Shown: in pieces, positions 34,604 to 44,263 of the stretch
Numbering within the stretch: the first letter of the stretch is position 1
How the letters are laid out: every line of letters starts with the position of its first letter
DNA from: Lunatibacter salilacus
GTDB lineage: Bacteria > Bacteroidota > Bacteroidia > Cytophagales > Cyclobacteriaceae
Direction: 5' to 3'
Length of the DNA stretch: 64,000 nucleotides
Assembly: GCF_009797935.1 (NCBI RefSeq)
Contig: NZ_VOLC01000016.1
Span: forward strand, 1 to 64,000
Position numbers and translations under genes: made by a program
Notes under the pieces: model-generated
Databases searched by the model: none
What the model was told of the DNA's origin: nothing
What the model saw: only the letters and a program-made list of their open reading frames with translations

Positions 34604-35032
34604 ATGGATCATGTAGTATATTTGGACTATAAAGCGAGAGAATTTGAAAACCTGAAAAAAGGTATTAAATCGATGATTATAAGGGGTGCAATGGGACGTA
34701 AAATTCCTTATGGAAAAGTTGAACCCGGTGACAAACTTTTCTTTATTGAAAACAATGGAGATGGATTTATCAAAGCATATGCATTTGTTTCTAATGTCAT
34801 TAATTCAGAACAGTTGACAAAAGAAGAATCATTAAAGATTCTGGAACAAAATCAGGATAAACTGCATTTGGACATTCGTTTGAAAAAAAGATTTGGCGGA
34901 AAAAGATATTTGGTTTTAATATCAATCAAAGATTTCACTGAAACAGACGCCTTTAAAATAGATAGGAGTTCATTTGGCAACATGGATGATTGGTTGCCTG
35001 TAGGAGACATAGATCATGTGCGAATAAGATAA
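34604..35032 (+). CDS. PUA/ASCH/EVE-like protein
   Basis: A 142-residue protein. The pattern VVYLDYKAREFENLKKG, then GKVEPGDKLFFIENNGDGF and AFVSNVINSEQLT, resembles the beta-barrel of the PUA-like superfamily (ASCH or EVE domains), which often bind modified bases or RNA. The similarity is by motif only, and the exact family is not certain. It has its own consensus promoter at 34520 and converges on the Ntn hydrolase gene. No toxin or restriction partner is adjacent. Confidence 0.55.
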   Translation: MDHVVYLDYKAREFENLKKGIKSMIIRGAMGRKIPYGKVEPGDKLFFIENNGDGFIKAYAFVSNVINSEQLTKEESLKILEQNQDKLHLDIRLKKRFGGKRYLVLISIKDFTETDAFKIDRSSFGNMDDWLPVGDIDHVRIR

Positions 35033-35103
35033 GAACAAACGCTGAATAACCCAATTGAATATATGGGTACATGCGAAATTGGAAGGTATAGGATACCCTG
35101 CCG

Positions 35104-36870
35104 TCAACGATTTGCTTTTTCGATCCGCTGAATTTTTGGTAAAACAGTGGATTCATAATAGTCCATTGCCTGATAATTTTCAATTAGTGTAACCAATGCG
35201 TTTTCCATCTCTTTTTGCTTTGTACCTTTTTCATGCATTTTCTTTAGAAAAGTTAATCGATAAATTTCCTGTATGGGACTAAGGTCCTCCGCAAAATTGA
35301 GAGATTCCTTGGATGCAGAAAAATCACTTCTCAAATAAGCGGCCATTCCCCCGTAAAACCGATACTCATTTACTTCGGGGGCTAATGAAATACATCGAGA
35401 GGCAAAAGTGTCCAGTTTTTCCCACTCTTCCTGTTTGAAAGCTTCCTCTGCGACCAAAAATTGTGCATTTGGGTCATCTGGGTATTTGCCTGCAAATTGC
35501 TCCAATTCCTCCAGTTTTTCCTCCTTTGAAAATAACCCAGTTTGAATGCGGCCGGCTTCTTTTACCTTTGCGTCCATCAATTCACTGGTCATGAAAAGTT
35601 TTGGGGGAATGCTGAAATCTTCGGAATAAAATAAAAACGTGCCCATTGCGGAATACACATCTCTCAGAGACATATAAAACCCATACCCTTTGGGATCGAA
35701 TATTATCGTTTGTTGCCCCCAAGCATTTGCGATGGCACTTTTGGATCCCGACCAGGAATAATTACTTCCTGTCTCATCTGTTTGTAGACGGAAAAATGAA
35801 ACGGCATCCGAGATATCATAAGATGGTTTTTTTGGGAAGCCTGCTGCCAATTTTTCTCTGTCCCGGTTGAATGAAAGTAACTTCACATAGGAAGGTTCCT
35901 GAGTAGCAAAAGCAGAGTCCACAAAATTGTTAAAATTCCAAAGTATGGAATTTTCCATTGGCTGAAAAACCTGACCCTTTGGGGATTTTTCCAATCGTAA
36001 TCCCCTGCCTGCCTTTCGATCACTCCAGATCATTCCGCTCCCCACTCCAATTGTATATTTTTCTGCCATCTGAACTACCTTCTCCAAATCGGATACCTCC
36101 TCCAGAATCAATCTGGCAAGGTAAACAATTGGAAAACCATCATCGTAGGGTTCGGAGATAGCATAGGTCTCTTCGGAATATCCAATTCCCGCCTGATTAT
36201 AGCCGGTTTCAACACCCATAAAAAGAGGGATTTCCATGCGGACTATTTCATGAAATCCCTTAGTTTTCTGTTTCACCACCACTGTATGATTGGAAAACAG
36301 TCCACCAAATCCAAAACCAAAAGGTTCTTGGGATCTCCCATGAATGATGGATCCATCTTCAGATCTCATCAATAAACCCGTACAGCCATTCGATCCCAAA
36401 ACATCATAAAGTAAACTGACAGCAATTATTGTAATCTCTGGTACAGTAGAACCTTCGGATACCCCTTTTATTTCCTCCTGAAACCGTTTTGGAAGCTTCA
36501 TGTATAATCCTAATGCCTTAAATTTGAGATATGCCAGTAAAAAGGGTTGGGGTATTCCGAGATCTTTCGCCAGGACTTTAAATATTTTTTTATATTCCAG
36601 AACAGCACTTTTGATTTCAGGGTATAATAGCACGCCATACTGCAATCCAATTTCATAATGATTCCCCTCTAATTCCAGCATGGGAGGAGCTTGGTCAAAA
36701 CGATAAATCCTCCCCTTATTAAAGGAGTGGTAATTGTTTTCTTGTATATAGGCAAATGTTGGGTTGTCTTTCGGCCCTTTTAAAACAAAAAAATCGCTTG
36801 CCAGATAGATCAAAAGAATGCCCAGGGCCAATAGAAATACTAGACTATATTTTTGCTTCCACCATCTCAT
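35104..36870 (-). CDS. Membrane-anchored Ntn hydrolase (C45/NAAA-like) with TPR-like tail
   Basis: A 588-residue protein. A membrane helix (about 8-28) anchors it, with the catalytic part outside. ELEGNHYEIGLQYGVLL (about 66-82) is a typical N-terminal element of C45 acyltransferases. GSNGCTGLLMRSEDGSIIHGR (about 158-178; nucleophile Cys follows Asn-Gly) matches the active-site strand of the C45/acid ceramidase/NAAA group of Ntn hydrolases. The last about 130 residues look like helical TPR-type repeats (DDPNAQFLVAEEAFKQEEW). It may hydrolyse or transfer an amide of a peptide, penicillin-like compound or lipid. It overlaps the upstream serine hydrolase gene by 4 bases. Confidence 0.78.
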   Translation of the reverse strand: MRWWKQKYSLVFLLALGILLIYLASDFFVLKGPKDNPTFAYIQENNYHSFNKGRIYRFDQAPPMLELEGNHYEIGLQYGVLLYPEIKSAVLEYKKIFKVLAKDLGIPQPFLLAYLKFKALGLYMKLPKRFQEEIKGVSEGSTVPEITIIAVSLLYDVLGSNGCTGLLMRSEDGSIIHGRSQEPFGFGFGGLFSNHTVVVKQKTKGFHEIVRMEIPLFMGVETGYNQAGIGYSEETYAISEPYDDGFPIVYLARLILEEVSDLEKVVQMAEKYTIGVGSGMIWSDRKAGRGLRLEKSPKGQVFQPMENSILWNFNNFVDSAFATQEPSYVKLLSFNRDREKLAAGFPKKPSYDISDAVSFFRLQTDETGSNYSWSGSKSAIANAWGQQTIIFDPKGYGFYMSLRDVYSAMGTFLFYSEDFSIPPKLFMTSELMDAKVKEAGRIQTGLFSKEEKLEELEQFAGKYPDDPNAQFLVAEEAFKQEEWEKLDTFASRCISLAPEVNEYRFYGGMAAYLRSDFSASKESLNFAEDLSPIQEIYRLTFLKKMHEKGTKQKEMENALVTLIENYQAMDYYESTVLPKIQRIEKANR

Positions 36871-38375
36871 GAAATGACATTTTTGGGCAAAATGGAAACA
36901 GAAATAAACGCAAAGGCAAGCAATAGAATGGAACCACCAAGCCAGGGAGATGGGCCCGGGAATACAGCTTCAATAAATAAATAGGGTTGTGAATTGGCCC
37001 AAATCAAACCACCAATTAGGAGCCAGCCCAGTGAAAATTTGAAAATTGATGGCCAGCGATTTCCCATTCCCCTAAGTTTAAGTTGTCTCCTACCGTGTTT
37101 CAACTGATAAAAAACCAAAAAAAGAAAAAGAAGACTTCCTAAACCAATTAAAAACAACAGTATCCAAACCAATGAATTGCCGAATGAAATCACAGACATA
37201 CCGACTTTCTCCACTCCCAGGAAGTCTCCCCATACCGAAAGAATTTCCGCAAAAAAAGGCCAACTCCTTTGGCTGTTTGTAAGGATGATTATGGCGTCAC
37301 CAGATTCCGGAATTGAATGAAAATGTGTCATCCATCCTGAGCCCTGTCCACCATGCGAAACGGCTCTTCTGCCATTAGACAAATCTTCCAAAAAATGGCC
37401 CAAACCGTATGAGGGAAAAGCAATGGAATACACTCCAGATATCGGTGCCTGCACTTGATACATCCTAAGAATCATGTCTTCGTGAAGAATCTTGCGGCCA
37501 GAATCAGAAAAGTCGGGCATACCTGCCACAGCGAATGTAGTCAAATCTCCAATGGTAGCAAACATTCCACCTGCTGCCCTATCGGGATATATGTAAGGTG
37601 GAATGGAATGATTCTCTAAATCATATCCGTTTGGCACTCTGGATTCAAACCTTGCGGACCAACCAAATTCAGAATCGATCATTCCCAACGGATTAAAAAC
37701 CACCTCTCTCATGTAGGTCCCGAAATCTTTGCCGGATACTTCTTCAATAAGCAACTCCAACAGGTTGAATCCGACATTGGAATAGGAGAAAGATTTACCA
37801 GGTTCTTGAAATAAAATTGCGTCTTTCGTCAAGGTCGAATGCAAAGATGGTCTTTCTCCTTCCGGAAGGTACCGCATACCTATGGTGCCCAGTTTCAATC
37901 CGGATGAATGAGCAAGGAGATGCCTTACAGTAATCTTTTCTGTATGATATTTCGATGGTGGAAAGGACCAGTTTTTAAGGTAAGTTATCACCGGTACATC
38001 AAGATCAATCATACCCTCCTGAACAAGTTTCAGTACCCCCCAAGTGGTCACAGATTTTGAAATGGATTCCACCCTGCAGATATTATCCAACTTCATCGGA
38101 TTATTATTTTCAGCATCTGCATAACCAAAGGCTCCATACCAAACGGGTTGTCCCTGATGAATCACTGCAACTACGGCCCCTAGGATTCTATTTTTTTTTA
38201 ACAAAGCAGGAACATTGGTTTCTAAAGTTTTAATAAAATCAACCGTTTTCTGATCTCCATCTTCTAGGTGATATTGAGATTGGAAAACCTCTGAATTCTT
38301 TTCTGCCTTTTTCAGGCACGAGGAAAAAAACAGAACCGACAAACTTAAAATAAACAGATGAGATAATCTCTTCAT
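36867..38375 (-). CDS. Serine hydrolase (class C beta-lactamase-like) lipoprotein
   Basis: A 502-residue protein. The signal peptide ends in a lipobox (LSVLFFSSCLK, Cys about 20). The beta-lactamase/transpeptidase-like domain (about 45-380) has SxxK as SISKSV, the YxN-like YSNVGF, and HGGQGSGW as the KTG-equivalent. The last 110 residues hold three membrane helices (WILLFLIGLGSLLFLF and two more), an unusual tail for the family. It is probably an esterase, D-aminopeptidase or peptidase and not a true beta-lactamase. The ATGA overlap with the Ntn hydrolase suggests coupled expression, and the Omp85-like gene lies 20 bp upstream. Confidence 0.85.
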   Translation of the reverse strand: MKRLSHLFILSLSVLFFSSCLKKAEKNSEVFQSQYHLEDGDQKTVDFIKTLETNVPALLKKNRILGAVVAVIHQGQPVWYGAFGYADAENNNPMKLDNICRVESISKSVTTWGVLKLVQEGMIDLDVPVITYLKNWSFPPSKYHTEKITVRHLLAHSSGLKLGTIGMRYLPEGERPSLHSTLTKDAILFQEPGKSFSYSNVGFNLLELLIEEVSGKDFGTYMREVVFNPLGMIDSEFGWSARFESRVPNGYDLENHSIPPYIYPDRAAGGMFATIGDLTTFAVAGMPDFSDSGRKILHEDMILRMYQVQAPISGVYSIAFPSYGLGHFLEDLSNGRRAVSHGGQGSGWMTHFHSIPESGDAIIILTNSQRSWPFFAEILSVWGDFLGVEKVGMSVISFGNSLVWILLFLIGLGSLLFLFLVFYQLKHGRRQLKLRGMGNRWPSIFKFSLGWLLIGGLIWANSQPYLFIEAVFPGPSPWLGGSILLLAFAFISVSILPKNVIS

Positions 38376-38395
38376 TCTACATGGAGTTTATTTGC

Positions 38396-39493
38396 TCAAA
38401 AAGCCTCACTAATTTTGATGTAAAATCCTCGATCATGACGACCGATTCCATAGTCCAATCGAATGTTGTTGGTATCATCCCGATTTATATTAAATCTGAT
38501 GCCGACACCTCCTGCATATTTAGGATTGTCAAAAGAGATATCCCATTGATTGTTCCAAACCTCCCCGGCAGCCATGAATGCGGCAAATCCAAATCTGCCG
38601 AAAAGGTGTTGTCTGAGTTCGGCCTGTACCTGCAGGGAATTATAATCCCTGAACCTCCCCAAAAAGTACCCCCTCATCATTTCCCAGCCGCCGATCATAG
38701 AATATTCCTGAAAAGGCAATGTTCCTTCGGTAATCCTAATCCTGGCATTTAGGGCCAGGACAGTCTTCTTATTCTCTTTTAAATCAAAATATTTCCTCCC
38801 ATCCAGCTGCATTTGGAGATGTGGATGCGTAGAACCCAAAAACTTGGAGTAATAGAAAGCGGAAAAGTCAACATAGTGATGCGATGTTGGCGCGGTGATG
38901 CTGTTTCTTTTATCCCACCGAAGAGAAATACCGAGCCCGGTTAAATTGCTGCCTTCCTGACCCGGGATATCCATTGCACTGGCGGAATTATTTAGAGCTT
39001 CCGCTTCAAAACGAGAGATTCGGGTCCAACGCAACGTCGGTCCAAAATAGAGACCTTCTCCTAATTTTTTGAAGGCCCCTTGCCTTACATTGAATTGTCT
39101 GTATTCGAGATTTAATACGTCCTCTTTCTTAGTTTCCGGCCCGATGCCCCAGTAATTATTGGGAAAATATTGATATTGTAAAGCTCCTTCCAAAATCCAG
39201 TTTTCATTTCTTAAAATAACAACTGGAATCACCTCAAACATGATCTGCTTATTTAAGGTATAAATAGCCGAGGTTAGAATCTGGGATGCCCTGGTTTCGT
39301 GTCCAGCATTTTGTGGTTTAAATTGGTAAATCAACAACCCACCAAACATAAGTCTAGTTTCTGGTGAATAACTGGCAAAAGGTAAAGGAATAAATTTGTT
39401 AACATAAGCAGAATCTATGTTTTTCTGTGCGTGCAAAGGAAAGGAAATCAAATATCCTATAGAGAGAATTAACAAAGACAAATATTTGAACAT
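38396..39493 (-). CDS. Outer-membrane protein, BamA/TamA-like beta-barrel
   Basis: A 365-residue protein with a signal peptide (MFKYLSLLILSIGYLISFPLHAQ, residues 1-23). The rest consists of alternating amphipathic strands. MMRGYFLGRFRDYNSLQVQ contains the RGY/F motif of the Omp85 (Bac_surface_Ag) barrel, and the last residue is Phe, typical of outer-membrane barrels. No POTRA domains are present. It is the first gene of an operon with the serine hydrolase and the Ntn hydrolase. I use the ATG at 39493, which begins the signal peptide; a TTG lies at 39511. Confidence 0.82.
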   Translation of the reverse strand: MFKYLSLLILSIGYLISFPLHAQKNIDSAYVNKFIPLPFASYSPETRLMFGGLLIYQFKPQNAGHETRASQILTSAIYTLNKQIMFEVIPVVILRNENWILEGALQYQYFPNNYWGIGPETKKEDVLNLEYRQFNVRQGAFKKLGEGLYFGPTLRWTRISRFEAEALNNSASAMDIPGQEGSNLTGLGISLRWDKRNSITAPTSHHYVDFSAFYYSKFLGSTHPHLQMQLDGRKYFDLKENKKTVLALNARIRITEGTLPFQEYSMIGGWEMMRGYFLGRFRDYNSLQVQAELRQHLFGRFGFAAFMAAGEVWNNQWDISFDNPKYAGGVGIRFNINRDDTNNIRLDYGIGRHDRGFYIKISEAF

Positions 39494-39978
39494 AAAATTG
39501 GCGGATTTCAAAATGATTGTTTTAAAATAAGTATGACCTAGAAATCAGACTTTAGACCCAATCAAGCACGTAATTTTTCCAATAATATAACTTTTTCTAA
39601 TTCAGGATTCAGTTCCAATAAGTGCTTATAAAAATAATTAAATTGAAAGAAAAAAGATAACTTTTTTTAGATTAATATTTGTTTAAACGAGCCGGGGCTT
39701 TCAGATTACCAAAAAGGAAGTGGAACGGATGGCACAACCATCATTCCCTGCTCTTCTTGGCCACTCTCTTACTAATGACAGAAGGATGGCCAACGAAATA
39801 AACTGCCCCTTCCAAGTGTCAGGGACCTGAGAATATTGATGATTATGCTGCTGTTCATCTCACCCGAAGATTCTGAAAAGAGATTTAAGCAAATGAAAAT
39901 AAAATTCACCTAGTCATATTTTAGTATGAGTATTTGAAAAAAGGTCTCACAACATTCCCCCCAAACCAACGTTTTTGA

Positions 39979-40009
39979 TTTGAAATTTTAAGAAGTAGAA
40001 TTATATTTG
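39979..40009 (+). promoter_or_regulatory. Promoter (TTTG-N19-TATATTTG), duplicate of 34520
   Basis: TTTG at 39979-39982 and TATATTTG at 40002-40009 are separated by 19 bases. The surrounding sequence GATTTGAAA-TTTAAGAA is shared with the promoter at 34520. The next gene (DUF3788) is about 400 bases downstream, so it may make a long leader, a small RNA or be a relic. Confidence 0.7.
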
Positions 40010-40185
40010 GTATGATCAGGAAAAATTTCCCTGACAAAATAAAAAGCAAAAAAATTAACACCTAAATTCTGAAAATTGCCATATAACCAACTATATCGCG
40101 TTATACTTAACACGGAAGCCATCCTCGAAATGGCATAAGAAGAATTGGGATATAATGATAAACTAAAGAATTAAGGAATTAAATG

Positions 40186-40206
40186 GAAAGAAAGAAAGAA
40201 AGAAAG
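40186..40206. repeat. Tetranucleotide microsatellite (GAAA)5
   Basis: Five perfect GAAA units in the leader region of the DUF3788 gene, 208 bases before its ATG. Confidence 0.8.
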
Positions 40207-40413
40207 CTCATTTTGAATCATCGGTGGTAGAAAGACGAGAAAGGGATAAGGATTTTGGGAAGATGGTAAAGAACTTTAAAAAAACTGTAACAAAAATAAG
40301 TACTAGATAGCGTTATATTCTTTAACGCCAGCAAAAGTAGGTAAGATACGGCTGAGAAAGAATCTAAAAGAACAAATGATTTTAGATGCCTATCCCATGT
40401 AGCAACCGAAGAT

Positions 40414-40848
40414 ATGATGAACGATAAAAAGCCACAGCAGCTTCTCGGTGATCCAAATCAAAAACCTACCGACAAACTATTTCGGAGTATTCTTGACGAG
40501 CAGGTCTATGAAATTATGAAAAAAATTGACCAAACCATTCTGGCAGCAGGGCTCGTACTAGAATGGAGATATTATAATGATGGTAAGGCTTGGCTGGGAA
40601 AGGTTACTCACAAGAAAAAAACTGTCGTTTGGCTATCTGTTTGGAACGAATTTATTAAAGCCGGTTTCTACTTTACCGAAAAAACCCGTCCGGGTGTTAT
40701 GGATTTAGATTTCGGATATGCTATTAAATCTTCATTTGCTGTCACAAAACCTGTGGGAAAACTTATTCCGCTGCTTGTTGATATAGAAGATGAAGAAAGA
40801 TTGAAGGACTTTAGCCTAATATTAGTCTACAAAAAGAATCTTTGTTAG
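40414..40848 (+). CDS. DUF3788 family protein
   Basis: A 144-residue soluble protein resembling DUF3788. LEWRYYNDGKAWLGKVTHKK and VVWLSVWNEFIKAGFYFTE are the conserved central strands. The function is unknown; the DUF3788 fold resembles small ligand-binding domains. A double ATG begins the gene at 40414. It is preceded by long untranslated AT-rich DNA. Confidence 0.8.
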   Translation: MMNDKKPQQLLGDPNQKPTDKLFRSILDEQVYEIMKKIDQTILAAGLVLEWRYYNDGKAWLGKVTHKKKTVVWLSVWNEFIKAGFYFTEKTRPGVMDLDFGYAIKSSFAVTKPVGKLIPLLVDIEDEERLKDFSLILVYKKNLC

Positions 40849-41017
40849 TATTATTGCGATTATTGGGATCTTGGAAAGGGAGAGGCAAGTTCTATTGCTT
40901 TAGCTTTTGCACCAGTCAACTTTTTAACCTATATTCACAGTATAACGCAAAGACTTGATACTTTGACAGGTAATTTTATCAGACCGATCACCATCCAAAA
41001 AACGAGAAAGACAAGTT

Positions 41018-41314
41018 ATGACTATCAAAAAAATAAAGGAAGAACTTAAATCTTCAAGCCATCCGGTGGCAAAGTCTCTACATCACGGCAATGGAATTAA
41101 AGTACTACTTATAGGATTCAACAAAGGAATGATTTTAAGAGAGCACAAAGCTCATAGTCCGGCTAAATTGACCGTCTTGGAAGGTGCGGTAAGTTACCAG
41201 GAAGAAAATAGAGTTGTTGAGCTGCGGCAATATGATGAAGTTGAAATACCAGTGGAAGTAACACATGCCGTGGAAGCACTTGAGGATAGTCTTTGTATAT
41301 TGACACAGGGTTGA
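41018..41314 (+). CDS. Small cupin protein
   Basis: A 98-residue single-domain cupin. GMILREHKAHSPAKLTVLEG is the first cupin motif (histidine-containing), and QYDEVEIPVEVTHAVEALED is the second. It probably binds a metal or a small acid. Not part of a tight operon: 169 bp after the DUF3788 gene. Confidence 0.8.
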   Translation: MTIKKIKEELKSSSHPVAKSLHHGNGIKVLLIGFNKGMILREHKAHSPAKLTVLEGAVSYQEENRVVELRQYDEVEIPVEVTHAVEALEDSLCILTQG

Positions 41315-41509
41315 AATCACCTCCAAGAGCCAATTTTTTTAATTTGTCACTTACAGTAGTTTCCATTTTTTCGGAGGCCTTGGTGGGTGTAAATTGGGTA
41401 TTATTTATTATTGATGACAGGGCGCTGTGTTAAACAGAAATTAGGGGTGAGATTTCCTCCTTAACCTGATTATGAGGATGTTTAGTATATAACTAAGTTT
41501 CTAAATAGA

Positions 41510-42652
41510 ATGAATTTGAAATCAGACATAATCCGGAAACGAAAGAGGGACGCCATAGATAATATTGATATTTACTCAAAACCATCGAACGGAACTGTTT
41601 ATTCGCCATTTGGTTTTGATATTGATCCCATGGAAAAACTTATGCTGGTAAATTTTGAAAAGGATCCGGATGAGTTTTATAATATTCTTGAATTCCAGCA
41701 ATCCCGTGATAATAGGGGTATAAAGCATATATTGGTTATAGCTTACCGAAAAGACGGTTCAACAGATGTTTATCATCAAGCAGGCTTTCCTTTTGGATCC
41801 CAAGATAGTGTTCTGAATAATGCCAGCTTTTTTGAAAGAAGCTTAGACAATGCAAAATTTAATGTGAATTCAGATCTTATGGAAGTATATTTTTTGTTCG
41901 AAGACAAAATGGGCCGTGAGATTAAAGTAATTGTCAACGAACGTAAAAGAGAGAAAAAGACCCCATTCTTTTTGCTGGCACCTGTGGGATCAAATTCCAA
42001 AAAGCCGAAATCCTTACCCATTTATTCGCTTTATGAGATGTCCTTTACAAGGATAAAACATACTGATATTAGTATAGAAATAAATAAAGTAACCCATAAA
42101 CCAGATACCTTTCCAATACCGATAGATTGGTCTAGAAACTACTTTACCCGCTATTCTGCAGATACGTTTAATGTTGATTGGAATAAAAATTTCAATGGTC
42201 AATTATCCCCACTAAGCCCTGATAACAATCAAAGAATTGAAAACTTGGGGGTAACCTACGAAATGGTAGAGAAAAGTGGCCATTATGAAATAAAGCGGAT
42301 GAGTGCGAAAAATAAAAAACATAAGATTGTCATTGAGTTTTATCCTCCAATACCAGATATTGTCTGTCTTAGGGATGAGATGGATATTGTTGGGGACTTT
42401 TCGATTACAACCGATAATTCTTCAGGTGCGGTCAGTGGCTATTACCAAATTAAACGGCAGGGAAACGAAATTGAGATTGAAATTAATCCCAACAAAGGTT
42501 GGGAACCCAATGAAAGCAGATGTATACTGAATCTTTTATTCTTTTTTGTTAAGATCTTCAAGGAATGGCCCAAAAGCTATGTCTGGAACGCAAAGATAAG
42601 TTTGGATGAGAAAAGCCGTCCAACTATGCAGTCAGGTTGGAAAAGGATTTAA
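41510..42652 (+). CDS. Hypothetical protein
   Basis: A 380-residue protein I do not recognise. No signal peptide or membrane helices are visible. It has a hydrophilic, beta-rich middle (IEINKVTHKPDTFPIPIDW), and a C-terminal part with FYPPIPDIVCLRDEMDIVGD and WNAKISLDEKSRPTMQSGW. Aromatic residues are common. An ordinary ATG start, no operon partner within 150 bases on either side, and AT-rich codon usage as in the neighbouring accessory genes. Confidence 0.65.
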   Translation: MNLKSDIIRKRKRDAIDNIDIYSKPSNGTVYSPFGFDIDPMEKLMLVNFEKDPDEFYNILEFQQSRDNRGIKHILVIAYRKDGSTDVYHQAGFPFGSQDSVLNNASFFERSLDNAKFNVNSDLMEVYFLFEDKMGREIKVIVNERKREKKTPFFLLAPVGSNSKKPKSLPIYSLYEMSFTRIKHTDISIEINKVTHKPDTFPIPIDWSRNYFTRYSADTFNVDWNKNFNGQLSPLSPDNNQRIENLGVTYEMVEKSGHYEIKRMSAKNKKHKIVIEFYPPIPDIVCLRDEMDIVGDFSITTDNSSGAVSGYYQIKRQGNEIEIEINPNKGWEPNESRCILNLLFFFVKIFKEWPKSYVWNAKISLDEKSRPTMQSGWKRI

Positions 42653-42834
42653 TTGAAATTTGATAAAACATTCAATTAAATCTTGATCCACCGGAAAGAT
42701 ACTTTGATGTGTCAATGTGGATAGGGACAAAAATTTTGAATTATTCTATAGTGGCTTGGCTAGGGACGGGAAAATGTCATGTAAATAAGCTACTGTTTAG
42801 AAAATTGCATTTAAAACACTACCTTACTAGTACC

Positions 42835-43893
42835 ATGAAAAACAATCCCCAATCCCGTAGAAAATTTTTAAAGACCGCAGCATTGACCTCCGGTATTTCC
42901 TCCATTGGAGTAATGTCAGTTAACAGCCAACCCCTTCAACCGGAAGAAGTGAATGAAAGGCTTCCCCGGGAAGTCTGGGTGGCGGGTATATCCCAGGAGA
43001 ATTTGTCTGCGGAAACAGCAGAAGATATGGTTGACCGGATTTTCCAAATCATGGAACAAACGCTTGTTTATCAGCCGGACATCATTTGTTTACCGGAGGT
43101 TTTTCACACCTCAAATGTCAAAAAGAAATACAATATCAACGAAAAAGTAGCCATTTCAAATGACATACTTGTTAAAATGGCTGCATTCGCCAAGAAGCAT
43201 CATTGTTATCTTGTAGTGGCAGTAAATACAACCGAAAACGGCCAAACCTTTAACTCGGCAGTATTATTGGGCAGAGACGGTTCCGCCGTTGGTGAATACC
43301 GAAAGATCCATTTGACCGAAAATGAAATTGGCAACGGGCTTACTCCCGGCCCACTCGATCCGCCGGTTTTTCAGACTGATTTTGGCAAAGTGGGTATTCA
43401 AATCTGCTTTGACATAATGTGGGACGACGGATGGAAAAAACTGAAAGATCAGGGGGCAGAAATCGTTTTTTGGCCTTCAGCCTATGGCGGTGGACAGAGC
43501 CTGCAGCTAAAAGCCCTACAACACCGATATGTGCTCGCTACAAGTACAAGAAAAGGGAGTTCCAAAATTTGGGACATTTCCGGAAAGGAAGTAGTAAATA
43601 CGGGCTTCTGGGAAAACAACTGGTACTGTGCGCCGGTAAACTTTGAAAAGGCTTTTTTACATACCTGGCCCTTTGTCCAGCACTTTGACAAAATTAAATC
43701 CAAATATGGCCGAAAAGTTCGTATAACTAATTATCATGAAGAAGAATGGTCAGTTATTGAGAGTCTTTCCCCTGATGTGGTTATTGCGGATATCTTGAAA
43801 GAATTTAACCTTAAAACCTACGATCAGCACCGGAATGATTCGGAGGCTGCTCAAATCAAAGCCCGGGATTCACAGGTTCTGAAGAAAAGTTGA
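42835..43893 (+). CDS. Tat-exported carbon-nitrogen hydrolase (nitrilase superfamily)
   Basis: A 352-residue nitrilase-superfamily enzyme. The Tat signal is SRRKFLKTAALTSG (about 7-20), so it is likely periplasmic. The catalytic Glu is in ICLPEVFHTS, the Lys in YRKIHLTENE, and the Cys in VGIQICFDIMW, completing the Glu-Lys-Cys triad. It hydrolyses an amide or nitrile, probably an amidase or ureidopropionase-like reaction. The ATG at 42835 is preferred because it gives the twin-arginine signal at the proper place; the frame could be extended to 42709 but adds 42 unconserved residues. Confidence 0.88.
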   Translation: MKNNPQSRRKFLKTAALTSGISSIGVMSVNSQPLQPEEVNERLPREVWVAGISQENLSAETAEDMVDRIFQIMEQTLVYQPDIICLPEVFHTSNVKKKYNINEKVAISNDILVKMAAFAKKHHCYLVVAVNTTENGQTFNSAVLLGRDGSAVGEYRKIHLTENEIGNGLTPGPLDPPVFQTDFGKVGIQICFDIMWDDGWKKLKDQGAEIVFWPSAYGGGQSLQLKALQHRYVLATSTRKGSSKIWDISGKEVVNTGFWENNWYCAPVNFEKAFLHTWPFVQHFDKIKSKYGRKVRITNYHEEEWSVIESLSPDVVIADILKEFNLKTYDQHRNDSEAAQIKARDSQVLKKS

Positions 43894-44263
43894 TTGGGTT
43901 ATAAAAGTCACTTCCTGGTACTCCAAAAATTGCATCGGGAAAGTATGGAATTCCGGTAACAGGTAAAATTTTTTATATCATATTTCCAATAAAAGGTAGA
44001 TTAATTTCATTATTTATTTTTGAATATATAAATAAATAAAAAAACATCATAAAGAACATCGAAAACATTTTTAAGCTCTATTAAGGTGGAAAAATAAGTC
44101 TATTTTTTTCTATAAAAAATTTTTAAATTTAGACAAAACCTATTGGGTTTCACTTGGTTGACGGCTGGTAGTGGATGATTGGACTGCCAAGGACAATGGA
44201 CAACAATTAGTGGCAGTAAATGCCCAAATACGTCTTATTTCTTTACGTAAAACCTGATTTACC
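43894..44263. other. AT-rich gene-free region before the lipoprotein/radical SAM pair
   Basis: About 370 bp. The central part (about 43980-44130) is nearly all A and T. I see no consensus -33/-7 pair and no gene. It presumably contains the promoter of the lipoprotein/radical SAM operon. Confidence 0.45.

Larger units (their letters stand above)
39494..40413. other. Long AT-rich gene-free region
   Basis: About 920 bp with no credible gene. It contains the promoter at 39979-40009, a GAAA microsatellite at 40186-40206, and GCGTTATA...TTAAC-like words at 40096 and 40315. 39680-39900 could be decayed coding DNA, but I cannot identify a parent gene. Confidence 0.5.

Noticed and set aside
35104-36870. 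Considered as a simple tetratricopeptide protein
   Set aside because: The N-terminal two thirds carry a C45/NAAA-like Cys nucleophile motif; only the tail is TPR-like.
40090-40350. GCGTTATA...TTAAC words, considered as integron attC-like sites
   Set aside because: Arms are short and inconsistent, no integrase is present, and genes are not in one orientation with a common spacing.
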